Shown here piece by piece: positions 45,595 to 55,624 of a stretch of DNA of 64,000 nt. Made by a program: the position numbers and the translations under genes. This stretch comes from Bavariicoccus seileri WCC 4188 (GTDB lineage: Bacteria; Bacillota; Bacilli; Lactobacillales; Aerococcaceae), in contig NZ_ATXL01000004.1 of the NCBI RefSeq assembly GCF_000421665.1, forward strand, positions 27,380-91,379. Reading direction: 5' to 3'. Position 1 is the first letter of the stretch. The number at the start of each line of letters is the position of its first letter. A model generated the notes under the pieces. That model saw only the letters and a program-made list of their open reading frames with translations, ran no database searches and was not told the DNA's origin.

Positions 45595-47034
45595 GTGGCT
45601 ACAACTGAACAAAAGGTACTTATTACTTTATTTGGAGCAACAGGGGATTTAGCTGACAGAAAACTATTTCCCGCTTTATTCAAATTATACAAACGTCACA
45701 ACTTACAGGACCATTTCGCAGTTATTGGTACCGCCAGAAGGCCATGGAACGATGAAAAAATTAGAGAAGTCGTATGCGAATCAATTGATTCCTTAAGTGA
45801 AGATGATCGACTAAAAAAGGAGTTTGCAAGTCATTTTTATTACCTTTCACATGACGTCACTGACAGTTCTCATTATCATGTGTTACATCGTCTGACAGAT
45901 GAACTTGATCAAAAATATAACATCTCAGGCAATCGTTTATTTTACTTAGCAATGTCTCCAAGCTGGTTTAGCGAAATAGCTCGTCAACTCGTTGAACATC
46001 ACTTTAAAGACGTTTCTGGATACACAAGAGTGATTATTGAAAAGCCGTTTGGGAAAGATCTCCTTTCCGCCAAAGAATTATCTGAGACATTGACAACTTA
46101 TTTTGATGAGAAAGAGATTTTTCGCATCGACCATTACTTAGGTAAAGCTATGGTTCAAGATTTGCTACCTATTCGCCTAGCCAATCCACTGCTAGAGAGC
46201 GTTTGGAATAGTGATTTCATTGATCACATTCAAATTACCCTATCTGAAAGCGTCGGCATTGGAACGCGTGGTGGTTATTATGACCAAAGTGGTGCTTTAA
46301 GAGATATGGTCCAAAATCACTTATTACAGCTGTTAGCTATCGTTTCTATGGACATTCCAAAAGACTATTCCATGGCGGAGATCAAAGCATCAAAACAAGC
46401 TGCTTTCGACGGGTTAAAACCGTTGACTAAACAAGAAGTTGAGACCCAAGTCGTCACAGGTCAATATTCAGGCTATCGTTCAGAAGATCAAGTCGACCCA
46501 GCGTCAACAACAGAAACATTTATTGCCATCAAAACGTTTTTGAACTCACATAGATGGGCTAATGTGCCATTTTATCTTCGAACTGGTAAAAAAATGCACT
46601 GTAAGAATTCGACTATCTATATCCAATTCAAATCGACACCCTCACATCAGTTATTTGATGACGCTCAACCAAATTACCTTTTGATCGAAGTTGATCCAAG
46701 TGAAGCCTTAACATTAAACTTCAATATGAAAGACAACATCAGTCAGGAAAAGCCAACTTTCACATCAATCCCATTAACCACAGAGGCTTACAAGCTAAAG
46801 GACTACACACCTGAAGCATATGAACGTTTAATAGAAGAGTGCTTGAATAACAATGATGTCAATTTTACAACGATGCCAGATTTAGAAGCTACTTGGCGTT
46901 TTGTAGATGCTATACAGTCTGCTTGGGAAAAAGATAGTTCTACCCCATCTGAGTATTTACCAGGCACTTTTGGTCCAACAGAAAGTGATGCCTTACTCAC
47001 AAACGATGGTCGCCATTGGTATAACTGTGACTAA
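45595..47034 (+). CDS. zwf: Glucose-6-phosphate 1-dehydrogenase
   Basis: Zwf oxidises glucose-6-phosphate to 6-phosphogluconolactone with NADP, the entry to the oxidative pentose phosphate pathway. The 479-residue protein has the N-terminal FGATGDLADRKLFPAL nucleotide motif, VIIEKPFGKDL and the catalytic RIDHYLGKAMVQDL with its His-Tyr-Leu-Gly-Lys core. The start is GTG, nine bases after AAGGAG. It is followed by a strong terminator. It works with gnd at 24943. Confidence 0.96.
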   Translation: MATTEQKVLITLFGATGDLADRKLFPALFKLYKRHNLQDHFAVIGTARRPWNDEKIREVVCESIDSLSEDDRLKKEFASHFYYLSHDVTDSSHYHVLHRLTDELDQKYNISGNRLFYLAMSPSWFSEIARQLVEHHFKDVSGYTRVIIEKPFGKDLLSAKELSETLTTYFDEKEIFRIDHYLGKAMVQDLLPIRLANPLLESVWNSDFIDHIQITLSESVGIGTRGGYYDQSGALRDMVQNHLLQLLAIVSMDIPKDYSMAEIKASKQAAFDGLKPLTKQEVETQVVTGQYSGYRSEDQVDPASTTETFIAIKTFLNSHRWANVPFYLRTGKKMHCKNSTIYIQFKSTPSHQLFDDAQPNYLLIEVDPSEALTLNFNMKDNISQEKPTFTSIPLTTEAYKLKDYTPEAYERLIEECLNNNDVNFTTMPDLEATWRFVDAIQSAWEKDSSTPSEYLPGTFGPTESDALLTNDGRHWYNCD

Positions 47035-47074
47035 CTTATGACTAACTTAACTGATAAAAGGTATTATCAAGATA

Positions 47075-47125
47075 AAAAGAGAAAAAATCGATTGGGTCGC
47101 TGATCCAATCGATTTTTTCTCTTTT
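47075..47125 (+). terminator. Strong bidirectional terminator between zwf and nrnA
   Basis: A perfect 21-bp stem from AAAAGAGAAAAAATCGATTGG (47075-47095) to its complement (47105-47125) with a 9-nt loop. Confidence 0.95.
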
Positions 47126-47206
47126 ATATGACCTATGACATATATTGACATATGTTAAAAAATGTTTTTTACACTTTAACAGAAAATACAAGTGAAAAAG
47201 ATTGTT

Positions 47207-48172
47207 CTAACCTCTATCAGGATGCTGTTTCAGCAACTCTAATAAATCAGTTACGAGTCCTTTTCTTTCCTCACTCGTATCCACCTTAGCACCGCTAGCT
47301 AATAGGTGTCCTCCTCCATTATACTTTTCTGCAATTTTATTGATGACTACTCCTTTAGAACGGATACGGCAACGGTAAGTTCCATCACGTTGATCAACAA
47401 AAACAACCCAGACGCGTATAGAGTCGATTCTACCTATCATTGGCACTACTTGACTCGTCTCATCTTCACTGACTTTAAACCGTCTAAATATAGAATCAGT
47501 TAACGTTATAGTCCCTAACCCTTCTGGAGTAATGTCTAAATGTTCGTAAGCCCATCCCATTAAACGGCTGACGTTCAGTGGAATTTGATCAAGCTCTCTC
47601 CCAATTTTGGCAATATTAGCACCTGTTGCAACTAACTTAGCTGCAGCAAGAAATGTACATTCCTTAGTGGCATCATATAAGAAACGTCCCGTATCTCCAA
47701 CAATTCCACTATATAGCAGACTGGCGGATTTTTCATTCAACGGTAACTTACCATTGCTTGCTTCACTCAATGACACTATCATTTCACTGGTACTACTCGC
47801 TGTATCTTCTACCCATGAAATATCGCCATATTGATCATTATCGGGGTGATGATCTATTTTTATAATGCTTTCCGCCAAGCTATACCGTTGATCATCTATA
47901 CGGGGTTGATTTGCAGTATCTAAAACAATCACGAGAGCTTGTTGAAAGTGAGCACGTGTTATTTCATCCTTACGAACACCTAAAAAGGACAGACTGTCAG
48001 GGACTTCTCCTACCGTATACACCGTTTTTTGCGGAAAACCACATCGAATCATCTCTGCCAAACCACCTTGCGAGCCAATAGCATCTGGGTCTGGCCTAAC
48101 ATGTCGATGAATAATAATAACATCATATGATTCAATTTTTTTGATAATGTCTTCAAATAGATCTTTAGTCAT
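47207..48172 (-). CDS. nrnA: DHH-family nanoRNase / pAp phosphatase (NrnA-like)
   Basis: A 321-residue DHH/DHHA1 phosphoesterase that degrades 2-5-mer RNA and dephosphorylates pAp. Metal-binding motifs RPDPDAIGS (near residue 25), VLDTAN and KIDHHPDND (the DHH motif), and the DHHA1 motif GGGHLLASGA near the C-terminus are intact. I chose the ATG at 48172, six bases after GGAG; the upstream ATG at 48184 has no site. It follows the CBS protein gene within a few bases, as in Bacillus (ytoI-nrnA). Confidence 0.93.
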   Translation of the reverse strand: MTKDLFEDIIKKIESYDVIIIHRHVRPDPDAIGSQGGLAEMIRCGFPQKTVYTVGEVPDSLSFLGVRKDEITRAHFQQALVIVLDTANQPRIDDQRYSLAESIIKIDHHPDNDQYGDISWVEDTASSTSEMIVSLSEASNGKLPLNEKSASLLYSGIVGDTGRFLYDATKECTFLAAAKLVATGANIAKIGRELDQIPLNVSRLMGWAYEHLDITPEGLGTITLTDSIFRRFKVSEDETSQVVPMIGRIDSIRVWVVFVDQRDGTYRCRIRSKGVVINKIAEKYNGGGHLLASGAKVDTSEERKGLVTDLLELLKQHPDRG

Positions 48173-48189
48173 TTCTTTCTCCATTCTGT

Positions 48190-49500
48190 CTATCTAGCAA
48201 TCAATTGGCAACTAACATATGACTTCGCATAGATGACGTTCCCTACTGTCGCCACCGCATCTATCTTTAAAGATTTGCGTGATTCATTCAGCTCAGTCAT
48301 CGTGATCTTTACCTCTGAATCAATCTGAACCATCTTGAAATAATGCAAATGAAGATCATCGATCACGATATCCGCACTATGAACCTGATGCACATATTCT
48401 CTAACTGCAAGTGATACCACTTCACAGAGAACTCCAAAAGAAATCGTTCCCATTTTATTTGTCATTTGAGGATTTACTTGATAAATAAACTTTATGTCAT
48501 TATTATCTGTTGTCTCTGTCGACAAAAACTCTGCTACTTGGTCTTCAATCGTATCAACTGTTTGAGGTTGTCGCTGTGCCAGTTGCATAGCCTTCATGAC
48601 ATCTTCTCGTGTAAGTATCCCCAAGAGTCTCAAATCATCTGTGACAACCGGAACTAATTCTAGGCTATTCCAAATCATAGTATGCGCCACACTTGCAACA
48701 GAACTATTCAAACCAGTGTATGAGGCATTTTTAGTCACTAAACGTTCAAGTAACATTTTATCTGGTTTATTGACGGTATCCTTTGCTGTAATAACCCCAA
48801 TCAATCGACCATCATGGTGAATAACTGGAAAACGTGAATGACCCGTTGCCCTACTTAATGCCTGATAATCATTGACGGTACCAGTATCATTTAAATAAGC
48901 TGTGTGTTCGATTGGAATAAAGATGTCTGATACTTTCATCACTTTCTTTTTGATCAATTGATTGGTCATTGCTTTATTTAGAATTGAAGCAACCGTAAAG
49001 GTATCATAAGTCGTACTAATGACAGGAAGTTTCTTCTCATTCGCTAAATCAATCAAATCTTGATCTACCCCAAACCCACCAGTCACCAAAACAGCTACAT
49101 CATGTTTTAATGCCTCAAGCTGAGCCTCTTTCCGATTCCCAATGATTAAGATAGCATCTTTAGAAAAATACCGTATCATCGCACTGATAGTCATCGCACC
49201 GATAATAAATCTGCCTAGGGATTGGTCAACTCCTGCTCCGCCTCCCAGAATATCGCCATCAATAATGTTTGCGATTTCCCGAAAAGTCAAATGCTCAAAA
49301 CGTTCATTAGCCTTTTTTTCAATCCTAATCGTGCCAACACGTTCAATTGTCGATACTAAGCCATCCTCTTCAGCTTGTTTGATAGCACGATATGCTGTGC
49401 CATCACTCATATTCATTTGACGTGCTACAGATCGAACAGATATTTTTTCTCCCACCGGAAGTGAAGCAATATAGTCTAATAATTGTTGGTGTTTTGACAT
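48190..49500 (-). CDS. ytoI: YtoI-like protein with HTH, DRTGG, CBS pair and hotdog domain
   Basis: A 436-residue multidomain protein: N-terminal winged helix (KISVRSVARQMNMSDGTAYR), DRTGG domain (about 75-180), two CBS domains (about 190-310; GRLIGVITAKDTVN and LRLLGILTREDVMKA) and a C-terminal hotdog thioesterase-like domain (about 320-436). CBS pairs usually bind adenine nucleotides, so it may sense energy or second messengers and control transcription or a thioester. The function is unknown in the family. Operon with nrnA. AAGGAG precedes the ATG. Confidence 0.88.
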   Translation of the reverse strand: MSKHQQLLDYIASLPVGEKISVRSVARQMNMSDGTAYRAIKQAEEDGLVSTIERVGTIRIEKKANERFEHLTFREIANIIDGDILGGGAGVDQSLGRFIIGAMTISAMIRYFSKDAILIIGNRKEAQLEALKHDVAVLVTGGFGVDQDLIDLANEKKLPVISTTYDTFTVASILNKAMTNQLIKKKVMKVSDIFIPIEHTAYLNDTGTVNDYQALSRATGHSRFPVIHHDGRLIGVITAKDTVNKPDKMLLERLVTKNASYTGLNSSVASVAHTMIWNSLELVPVVTDDLRLLGILTREDVMKAMQLAQRQPQTVDTIEDQVAEFLSTETTDNNDIKFIYQVNPQMTNKMGTISFGVLCEVVSLAVREYVHQVHSADIVIDDLHLHYFKMVQIDSEVKITMTELNESRKSLKIDAVATVGNVIYAKSYVSCQLIAR

Positions 49501-49610
49501 CTTTTTAACTCCTTCAAGTTTTACATTGAACTGTACTATTATTCTAATGAATATCTGTTACAATAGCAATGAAATCCATCGTTTCAATCTCCAATCTCTT
49601 AGACATTAAA

Positions 49611-50729
49611 TCACAGCAATGGCTCAGATCTTTTAGGAAGTGTTCGTGTCATCGACACACTAACACCTAATAATCGCACTCCCATAGTCGTATCACAGTA
49701 ATCATCCAACAATTGTTTAGCTACCATATAGAGCTCTGTTGCCGTTTTACTGCCCGCTATAAGGCTCATTCTAAATGTTTTAGTGGTGAAATCTTTATAC
49801 CTAATTTTTAAAGTTAATACTTTTGGAAAGGTATGTCTACTCTTTAATTCCTCTGCTATTTGCTGAACCATCTGGTTGATTTCTTGATAGCAAGAGTTGA
49901 TATCGTATAAAAGAGCCCCATAAGTTCGTTCTTTTCCAATAGATTTTCTCTCCCTAATAGGAGTTACAGGTCTATTATCTATACCTCTAACTTTGAAATA
50001 AAGTGAACTCCCCTGTTTTCCAAATACATCAACCAGTGTTTCAAATGAAAGATTATAAAGATCCTCCCCTGTAAAAACATTCATAGCCTTAAACTTCTCA
50101 GCAGATTTTGCTCCTACCCCATGGTATTTTTCTATAGGTAACGCCATTAAAAATCGATGGGCATTCTCTGGTGTTACCACCGTTAGGCCTGCAGGCTTTT
50201 TATAGTCACTACTTAACTTGGCGATAAATTTGTTATAAGAGACTCCTGCAGAACACGTTAGTTTTAGATCATTCCAAATATTTTGCTGGACAATCCGCGC
50301 TACCTTTATAGCACTTTTTTCCGTTATTTTATTCTCTGTGACATCAAGATAAGCTTCATCGACCGAAACAGCTTCGACTAAATCGGTAACTGCTTTAAAA
50401 TGCTCCCTGACCTCTTGACTAACTGCTCTATAATAAGACATTCGTCCTGGAACAAAGACTGCCTTTGGACACCGTTCATATGCTTCTTTTGAACTCATAG
50501 CTGAATGAATACCATATTGTCTAGCAACGTAATTACAGGTAGCTACAATACCCTTACCATTCGTATCCTTAGGGTGCTTGGAAATTATAACAGGCTTATG
50601 CTTTAGTGATGGATCATCTCGGACTTCTATAGATGCAAAAAAAGCATCCATGTCAATATGAACGATTTTTCGCGTAGTATCATTATAAGGATCATCAAAA
50701 CGCATAATACCATAGCGATACAATTCCAT
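49611..50729 (-). CDS. dinB: DNA polymerase IV
   Basis: A 372-residue Y-family translesion polymerase. Catalytic acidic residues lie in IVHIDMDAFFASIE and VSVDEAYLDVT; the thumb HhH segment (YHGVGAKSAEKFKAMNV) and little-finger domain follow. No C-terminal clamp-binding QLxLF peptide is obvious. GGGGGG lies just before the first ATG (50729); a second ATG at 50705 is possible. It sits directly downstream of the comN terminator, with a 16-bp palindrome at 50737-50752 and no clear LexA box. Confidence 0.93.
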   Translation of the reverse strand: MELYRYGIMRFDDPYNDTTRKIVHIDMDAFFASIEVRDDPSLKHKPVIISKHPKDTNGKGIVATCNYVARQYGIHSAMSSKEAYERCPKAVFVPGRMSYYRAVSQEVREHFKAVTDLVEAVSVDEAYLDVTENKITEKSAIKVARIVQQNIWNDLKLTCSAGVSYNKFIAKLSSDYKKPAGLTVVTPENAHRFLMALPIEKYHGVGAKSAEKFKAMNVFTGEDLYNLSFETLVDVFGKQGSSLYFKVRGIDNRPVTPIRERKSIGKERTYGALLYDINSCYQEINQMVQQIAEELKSRHTFPKVLTLKIRYKDFTTKTFRMSLIAGSKTATELYMVAKQLLDDYCDTTMGVRLLGVSVSMTRTLPKRSEPLL

Positions 50730-50736
50730 TCCCCCC

Positions 50737-50752
50737 TTTTGTTATAACAAAA
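50737..50752. promoter_or_regulatory. 16-bp palindrome upstream of dinB
   Basis: TTTTGTTATAACAAAA, 8-23 bp before the dinB start and overlapping the U tract of the comN terminator. It could be an operator or part of the terminator. Confidence 0.45.
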
Positions 50753-50776
50753 AAGCCGGAAAATGTTCCGACTTTT
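50749..50776 (-). terminator. Terminator of comN
   Basis: An 11-bp stem AAAAGTCGGAA / TTCCGGCTTTT (one G-T pair) with a 4-nt loop and a U run on the minus strand. Confidence 0.88.
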
Positions 50777-50828
50777 AAGTATCACTCCGATAGTAGTTAG
50801 ATTTTAGCTAGAAAAGAACTAAATATTG

Positions 50829-51128
50829 TTACAATAATTCTTTAAAATCTTGATCCCCAAGATCTGGTACGTTGAACACTTGGTAATTCAATGCCACAAA
50901 ATCAAATAAATCTGTTTCTTTGATATTATTCACGAATACTGCGCGTTCTAAATAACCGATAGGCATCTGCCTGCGCCAACAAAAGCTCAGATATTGTAAG
51001 ATCAAGTCTGCTGATACCGAACTATAACCGTCATGATTAAATTGACTTGCTTTAGTGATTGCCCAGTTTTTAAGTTCTGGATACAAGTGACTTAATTGTT
51101 CAGGTGTTACATTATCAGTCTCTTTCAT
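50829..51128 (-). CDS. comN: ComN-type post-transcriptional regulator (YrzD family)
   Basis: A 99-residue protein (MKETDNVTPEQLSHLYPELK ... YLERAVFVNNIKETDLFDFV) of the Post_transc_reg family. Bacillus ComN controls comE operon mRNA; the role here is inferred from the family. I chose the ATG at 51128, with AGGAT eight bases upstream; the longer frame to 51209 only runs antiparallel to the acidic tail of yajC. It overlaps the end of yajC by 14 bases, so the two are coupled. Confidence 0.85.
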   Translation of the reverse strand: MKETDNVTPEQLSHLYPELKNWAITKASQFNHDGYSSVSADLILQYLSFCWRRQMPIGYLERAVFVNNIKETDLFDFVALNYQVFNVPDLGDQDFKELL

Positions 51129-51525
51129 GGGAATCATCCTGTAAGGCTGATTCATCTCCCGATTCTTCAACCGGTTCAACGACCTCTTCGACATCTGCTT
51201 CGACGTCATCTTCGGTCAATGTATTAGTTTCATTATTATCATCTTCAGTTGGTGTTAGAGAAGCTTTTTCAATAATTTGACGGATGGCATTTCTTTCAAA
51301 CGTCAGAAAAATTCCTTCACAATCTAACACGACGGTTTTCTCATTGACTTCATCGATCACTCCGTGTAAGCCACCAATTGTCATCACTTTGTCGCCAACA
51401 CCCATACTTGACAACATATCTCTAGCTTCAGTGGCTTTTTTCTTTTGTTTGCGAATCACAAACCAATAAAAGACAAAAAAGATCCCACCATACATTAAAA
51501 CCGTTATTAAAATATTACTATCCAT
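51115..51525 (-). CDS. yajC: Preprotein translocase subunit YajC
   Basis: A 136-residue accessory Sec protein. One N-terminal transmembrane helix (about 4-22) is followed by the conserved RKQKKKATEARDMLSSMGVG and VMTIGGLHGVIDEV, then a very acidic tail (about residues 95-136). secDF, its usual partner, is not next to it, as expected for Lactobacillales. GAGGAG precedes the ATG. It lies between tgt and comN. Confidence 0.93.
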   Translation of the reverse strand: MDSNILITVLMYGGIFFVFYWFVIRKQKKKATEARDMLSSMGVGDKVMTIGGLHGVIDEVNEKTVVLDCEGIFLTFERNAIRQIIEKASLTPTEDDNNETNTLTEDDVEADVEEVVEPVEESGDESALQDDSHERD

Positions 51526-51787
51526 AAGTCTAATCTCCTCACCGTTTTTGTTACTAGCATAGCTGTCATTAACAATACATGGTGTAGCTCCCGTTGTTCT
51601 CTTATCGCTTTCTTATCAATAACTTGTTGCGATGTAACCGAGACGTTACTAAGATATCCAACTGAAATATCCCAATGAAATATCTATACAAAAAAAAGAA
51701 TATCTAGATTACCATGAGTGGATAAATGTCTTATAATTACAGCATGCCATGCTCTATAAGTGTACCATAAATCTTGACTTGAATCAG

Positions 51788-52989
<1,202 letters not shown>

Positions 52990-53003
52990 ACTCACACTCT
53001 ATA

Positions 53004-53717
53004 TTACCTTAGGCTAACAGGTTTGTCTATGATTTCTCCTAGAATGACTGCTCGCTTCATCCCGGTTAGCGCTAGCCTTTTTTCTTTAGTGACATGCTTG
53101 GTAACCGAAGCAGCTCGCTTTGGGTAACGAGATGCTTTAATTCCACTTGTTTGAGTAGTTTCTGTTAAGGCGGTCGTCACCTCTGGGTGATCCGTTCTCA
53201 TTTTATGAGCTAATCGATCAACTTGAGATTTTAAAGCACGATAATCGACTGTTTCTTCCTTCAATGAGTGATCAATTGCTCTAATTTGTTCCTTTTCAAT
53301 GACCGAAAGTTTAATGTTATCCCAGTCGAATTGGCGAAAAGAAGCAAGAATAGCGTTGACATCCTTTATGATTTCTTTCTTACTGTTCGGGATCCCCTTT
53401 GTTTCAACCCCATTTGGTTCAGCAAATAATCGACTTTTCGCTTCTACCTTATGGTGATCAGTGCGGTGCTTAGTCTTGTTTTGTGACGGTTTAACCATCT
53501 TTTTTTGCCTATTCCGCTTTTGTTCAACACGACTAGTTGCAAACTTAGGTTCCTCTTCTTTCTCATTGGCCAAAGAAGTGACCTTTAAGGATCCGTTTTT
53601 ATCTGATTGCTCATTATCAAACAGCGAATGATGTCTATCTCTGGACTTAGCTATTGAATTTTTGATGACTACGGCCCCAATCAATACATATAACACAATG
53701 GAAATAAGGGTTCCCAT
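53004..53717 (-). CDS. Uncharacterised basic membrane-anchored protein downstream of floA
   Basis: 237 residues. One N-terminal hydrophobic helix (about 3-20), then a strongly basic region (RVEQKRNRQKKMVKPSQNKT, KHRTDHHKVEAKSR) and a helical C-terminal part (about 115-190), ending with MKRAVILGEIIDKPVSLR. I do not recognise a family. Its ATG overlaps the floA stop (TAATG), so it is translationally coupled and probably acts with the NfeD-FloA membrane domain system. In Bacillus a short gene (yqfB) takes this place; no similarity was evident. Confidence 0.6.
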   Translation of the reverse strand: MGTLISIVLYVLIGAVVIKNSIAKSRDRHHSLFDNEQSDKNGSLKVTSLANEKEEEPKFATSRVEQKRNRQKKMVKPSQNKTKHRTDHHKVEAKSRLFAEPNGVETKGIPNSKKEIIKDVNAILASFRQFDWDNIKLSVIEKEQIRAIDHSLKEETVDYRALKSQVDRLAHKMRTDHPEVTTALTETTQTSGIKASRYPKRAASVTKHVTKEKRLALTGMKRAVILGEIIDKPVSLR

Positions 53718-54715
53718 TAGCGATCACTTTCCTTCAAATCTTCCCCGGAAATAGAATTTCTCATTTTGGTGTCTGATTCAAGATTTTCTAGTTTGTAGTA
53801 ATCCAACGCCCCTAAATTTCCTGATTTTAGCGCTTCAGCGATTGCTAATGGGACTTGAGATTCTGCCTCAACAACTTTCGCTCTCATCCGTTGAACTTCT
53901 GCGATCATTTCTTGTTCCTGAGCAACGGCCAGACTACGCCGTTCTTCTGCTTTTGCTTGCGCAATTTTTGTGTCGGCTTCTGCTTGATCGGCTTGTAATT
54001 TAGCACCTATATTACGACCAATATCAACATCCGCTATATCGATCGATAGAATCTCAAAAGCAGTCCCAGAGTCTAAACCTTTATTAAGGATCGTTTGAGA
54101 AATAGAATCTGGATTTTCTAAGACACTCTTATGTTTTTGAGCAGACCCAACCGTCGTAACGATACCTTCACCAACCCGAGCAATGATTGTTTCTTCACCA
54201 GCACCACCAACTAAACGTTCAATGTTGGCTCTCACTGTCACTTTTGCTTTAGCCTGTACTTCGATACCATCCATAGCCACACCAGAAATCAGTGGCGTTT
54301 GGATAACTTTTGGATTAACACTGACCTGAACAGCTTCAAACACATTCCGCCCCGCTAAATCGATGGCAGCAGCCTGTTCAAACTCTAGATCGATATTAGC
54401 CCTTTGTGCCGCTATCAAGGCATCAATCACCATATTGACATCCCCACCGGCCAAAAAATGGGCTTCTAATTCATTGATATCTAACACAAGGCCAGCTTTC
54501 GTAGCCTTGATCAGTGGTTGAATAATCTTTTGAGGTGCAACACGCCTCAATCGCATACCAACCAAAGTGGTCACAGGAACTTTTACACCAGAAAAATGTG
54601 CCGTAATCCAAAGTCCTATGGGTACAAAACGAAAGAATATAATCAAAATAACTGCAATAATGACGACAAGTAATCCTAGCGCAATAATATTAAAGGGTGC
54701 GTTATCTGTATTCAT
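53717..54715 (-). CDS. floA: Flotillin-like protein FloA
   Basis: A 332-residue membrane scaffold of lipid microdomains. The N-terminal hydrophobic hairpin (about 8-45) is followed by the FloA/YqfA core ([38 protein letters not shown]) and a SPFH-like region with Ala/Glu-rich repeats ([20 protein letters not shown]). It is coupled to nfeD upstream (3-base gap) and to the basic protein gene downstream. Bacillus FloA organises signalling and secretion proteins; the role here is inferred by family. Confidence 0.93.
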   Translation of the reverse strand: MNTDNAPFNIIALGLLVVIIAVILIIFFRFVPIGLWITAHFSGVKVPVTTLVGMRLRRVAPQKIIQPLIKATKAGLVLDINELEAHFLAGGDVNMVIDALIAAQRANIDLEFEQAAAIDLAGRNVFEAVQVSVNPKVIQTPLISGVAMDGIEVQAKAKVTVRANIERLVGGAGEETIIARVGEGIVTTVGSAQKHKSVLENPDSISQTILNKGLDSGTAFEILSIDIADVDIGRNIGAKLQADQAEADTKIAQAKAEERRSLAVAQEQEMIAEVQRMRAKVVEAESQVPLAIAEALKSGNLGALDYYKLENLESDTKMRNSISGEDLKESDR

Positions 54716-54718
54716 TCA

Positions 54719-55336
54719 CTACTCCTCCTCTAAAACTGTAACGATAATAGTTCCACTGGAAATACGGGAAACAACGACTGGAACGCCTGCTTTTATAACT
54801 GGTCCATCACTCAAACAATCGATTGTTTGGTTCAGCGCTTCAAAATAAACTTTTCCCGTAGGCCTCAAAATCGTTTTTGTCACACCGGTAAGTCCAATAA
54901 CATTATCAATACTTTTGATACTTTGGAACCCTCGTGACTTATCTAAAGCCGTGTCCAAGACGAAATGATGACTTAGTTGTAATGGATGTCCATTTTTTAT
55001 CAGCCAAAAACCAATAGCAACAGAAACGATCACTGCCACAATAAAATGAATTAAAGGTGGTACCAAATCTTGTTGGCCAAATAAAAATGCTGCAACCAAG
55101 CTCAAACCACCCGTAATACCAATCAAGCCAAAATCGGGAACGATCAATTCAATAACGACCAATACAGCAGCTAAAATCAGCAACAAAATGCCAATTGTCA
55201 CATTGGTCTCATGGCTGTAAATCGTGATGTAGGATCCAAATCCTATTGCCATCAAAAGAATAGCCACTAATTTTTTATTGAAGAAAAATTGTACGACTAA
55301 GCCACTGCATCCTATTAGCATTAGCAAATAGCCCAC
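54719..55336 (-). CDS. nfeD: NfeD-family membrane protein, short form
   Basis: About 205 residues: five or so transmembrane helices (about 1-125) and a C-terminal OB-fold (GLTGVTKTILRPTGKVYFEA, GPVIKAGVPVVVSRI). The ClpP-like protease domain of long NfeD (Bacillus YqeZ) is absent, so this is the short form that only partners flotillin. The GTG at 55336, nine bases after AAGGAA, is preferred; a GTG at 55345 overlaps the site. First gene of the nfeD-floA operon. Confidence 0.9.
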   Translation of the reverse strand: MGYLLMLIGCSGLVVQFFFNKKLVAILLMAIGFGSYITIYSHETNVTIGILLLILAAVLVVIELIVPDFGLIGITGGLSLVAAFLFGQQDLVPPLIHFIVAVIVSVAIGFWLIKNGHPLQLSHHFVLDTALDKSRGFQSIKSIDNVIGLTGVTKTILRPTGKVYFEALNQTIDCLSDGPVIKAGVPVVVSRISSGTIIVTVLEEE

Positions 55337-55451
55337 TTTTATCACTTCCTTTCCTTCAGTACTTTTATCCTTCTATTTATCTGCACTTCTACCATTATCT
55401 AGCCTGTTTCTAGCTTCAAACAAGCTTGTTTTAAGTAATTACCTAGAAGCT

Positions 55452-55511
55452 ATCAGTAATCCCTTTTACCAATTATAACAAATCAGTAATCCCTTTTACC
55501 AATTATAACAA
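55452..55511. repeat. Perfect 30-bp tandem duplication
   Basis: Two identical 30-bp copies, starting ATCAGTAATCCCTTTTACC, at 55452-55481 and 55482-55511, in the gap between nfeD and the adhE terminator. Confidence 0.97.
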
Positions 55512-55552
55512 ATAGGATCAACCGAACAAAAGAAAGACTTGAAAAACTTAAA

Positions 55553-55595
55553 AAAACAACCAAACTTTAGTCCGGGGAAAGAGACTAAGGTTTGG
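55553..55595 (-). terminator. Terminator of adhE
   Basis: Stem CCAAAC-c-TTAGTC / GACTAA-a-GTTTGG with a 10-nt loop, followed by UUGUUUUUUU on the minus strand. Confidence 0.88.
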
Positions 55596-55624
55596 TCTAA
55601 TTACAATTAGTATTTAAGTGATAG

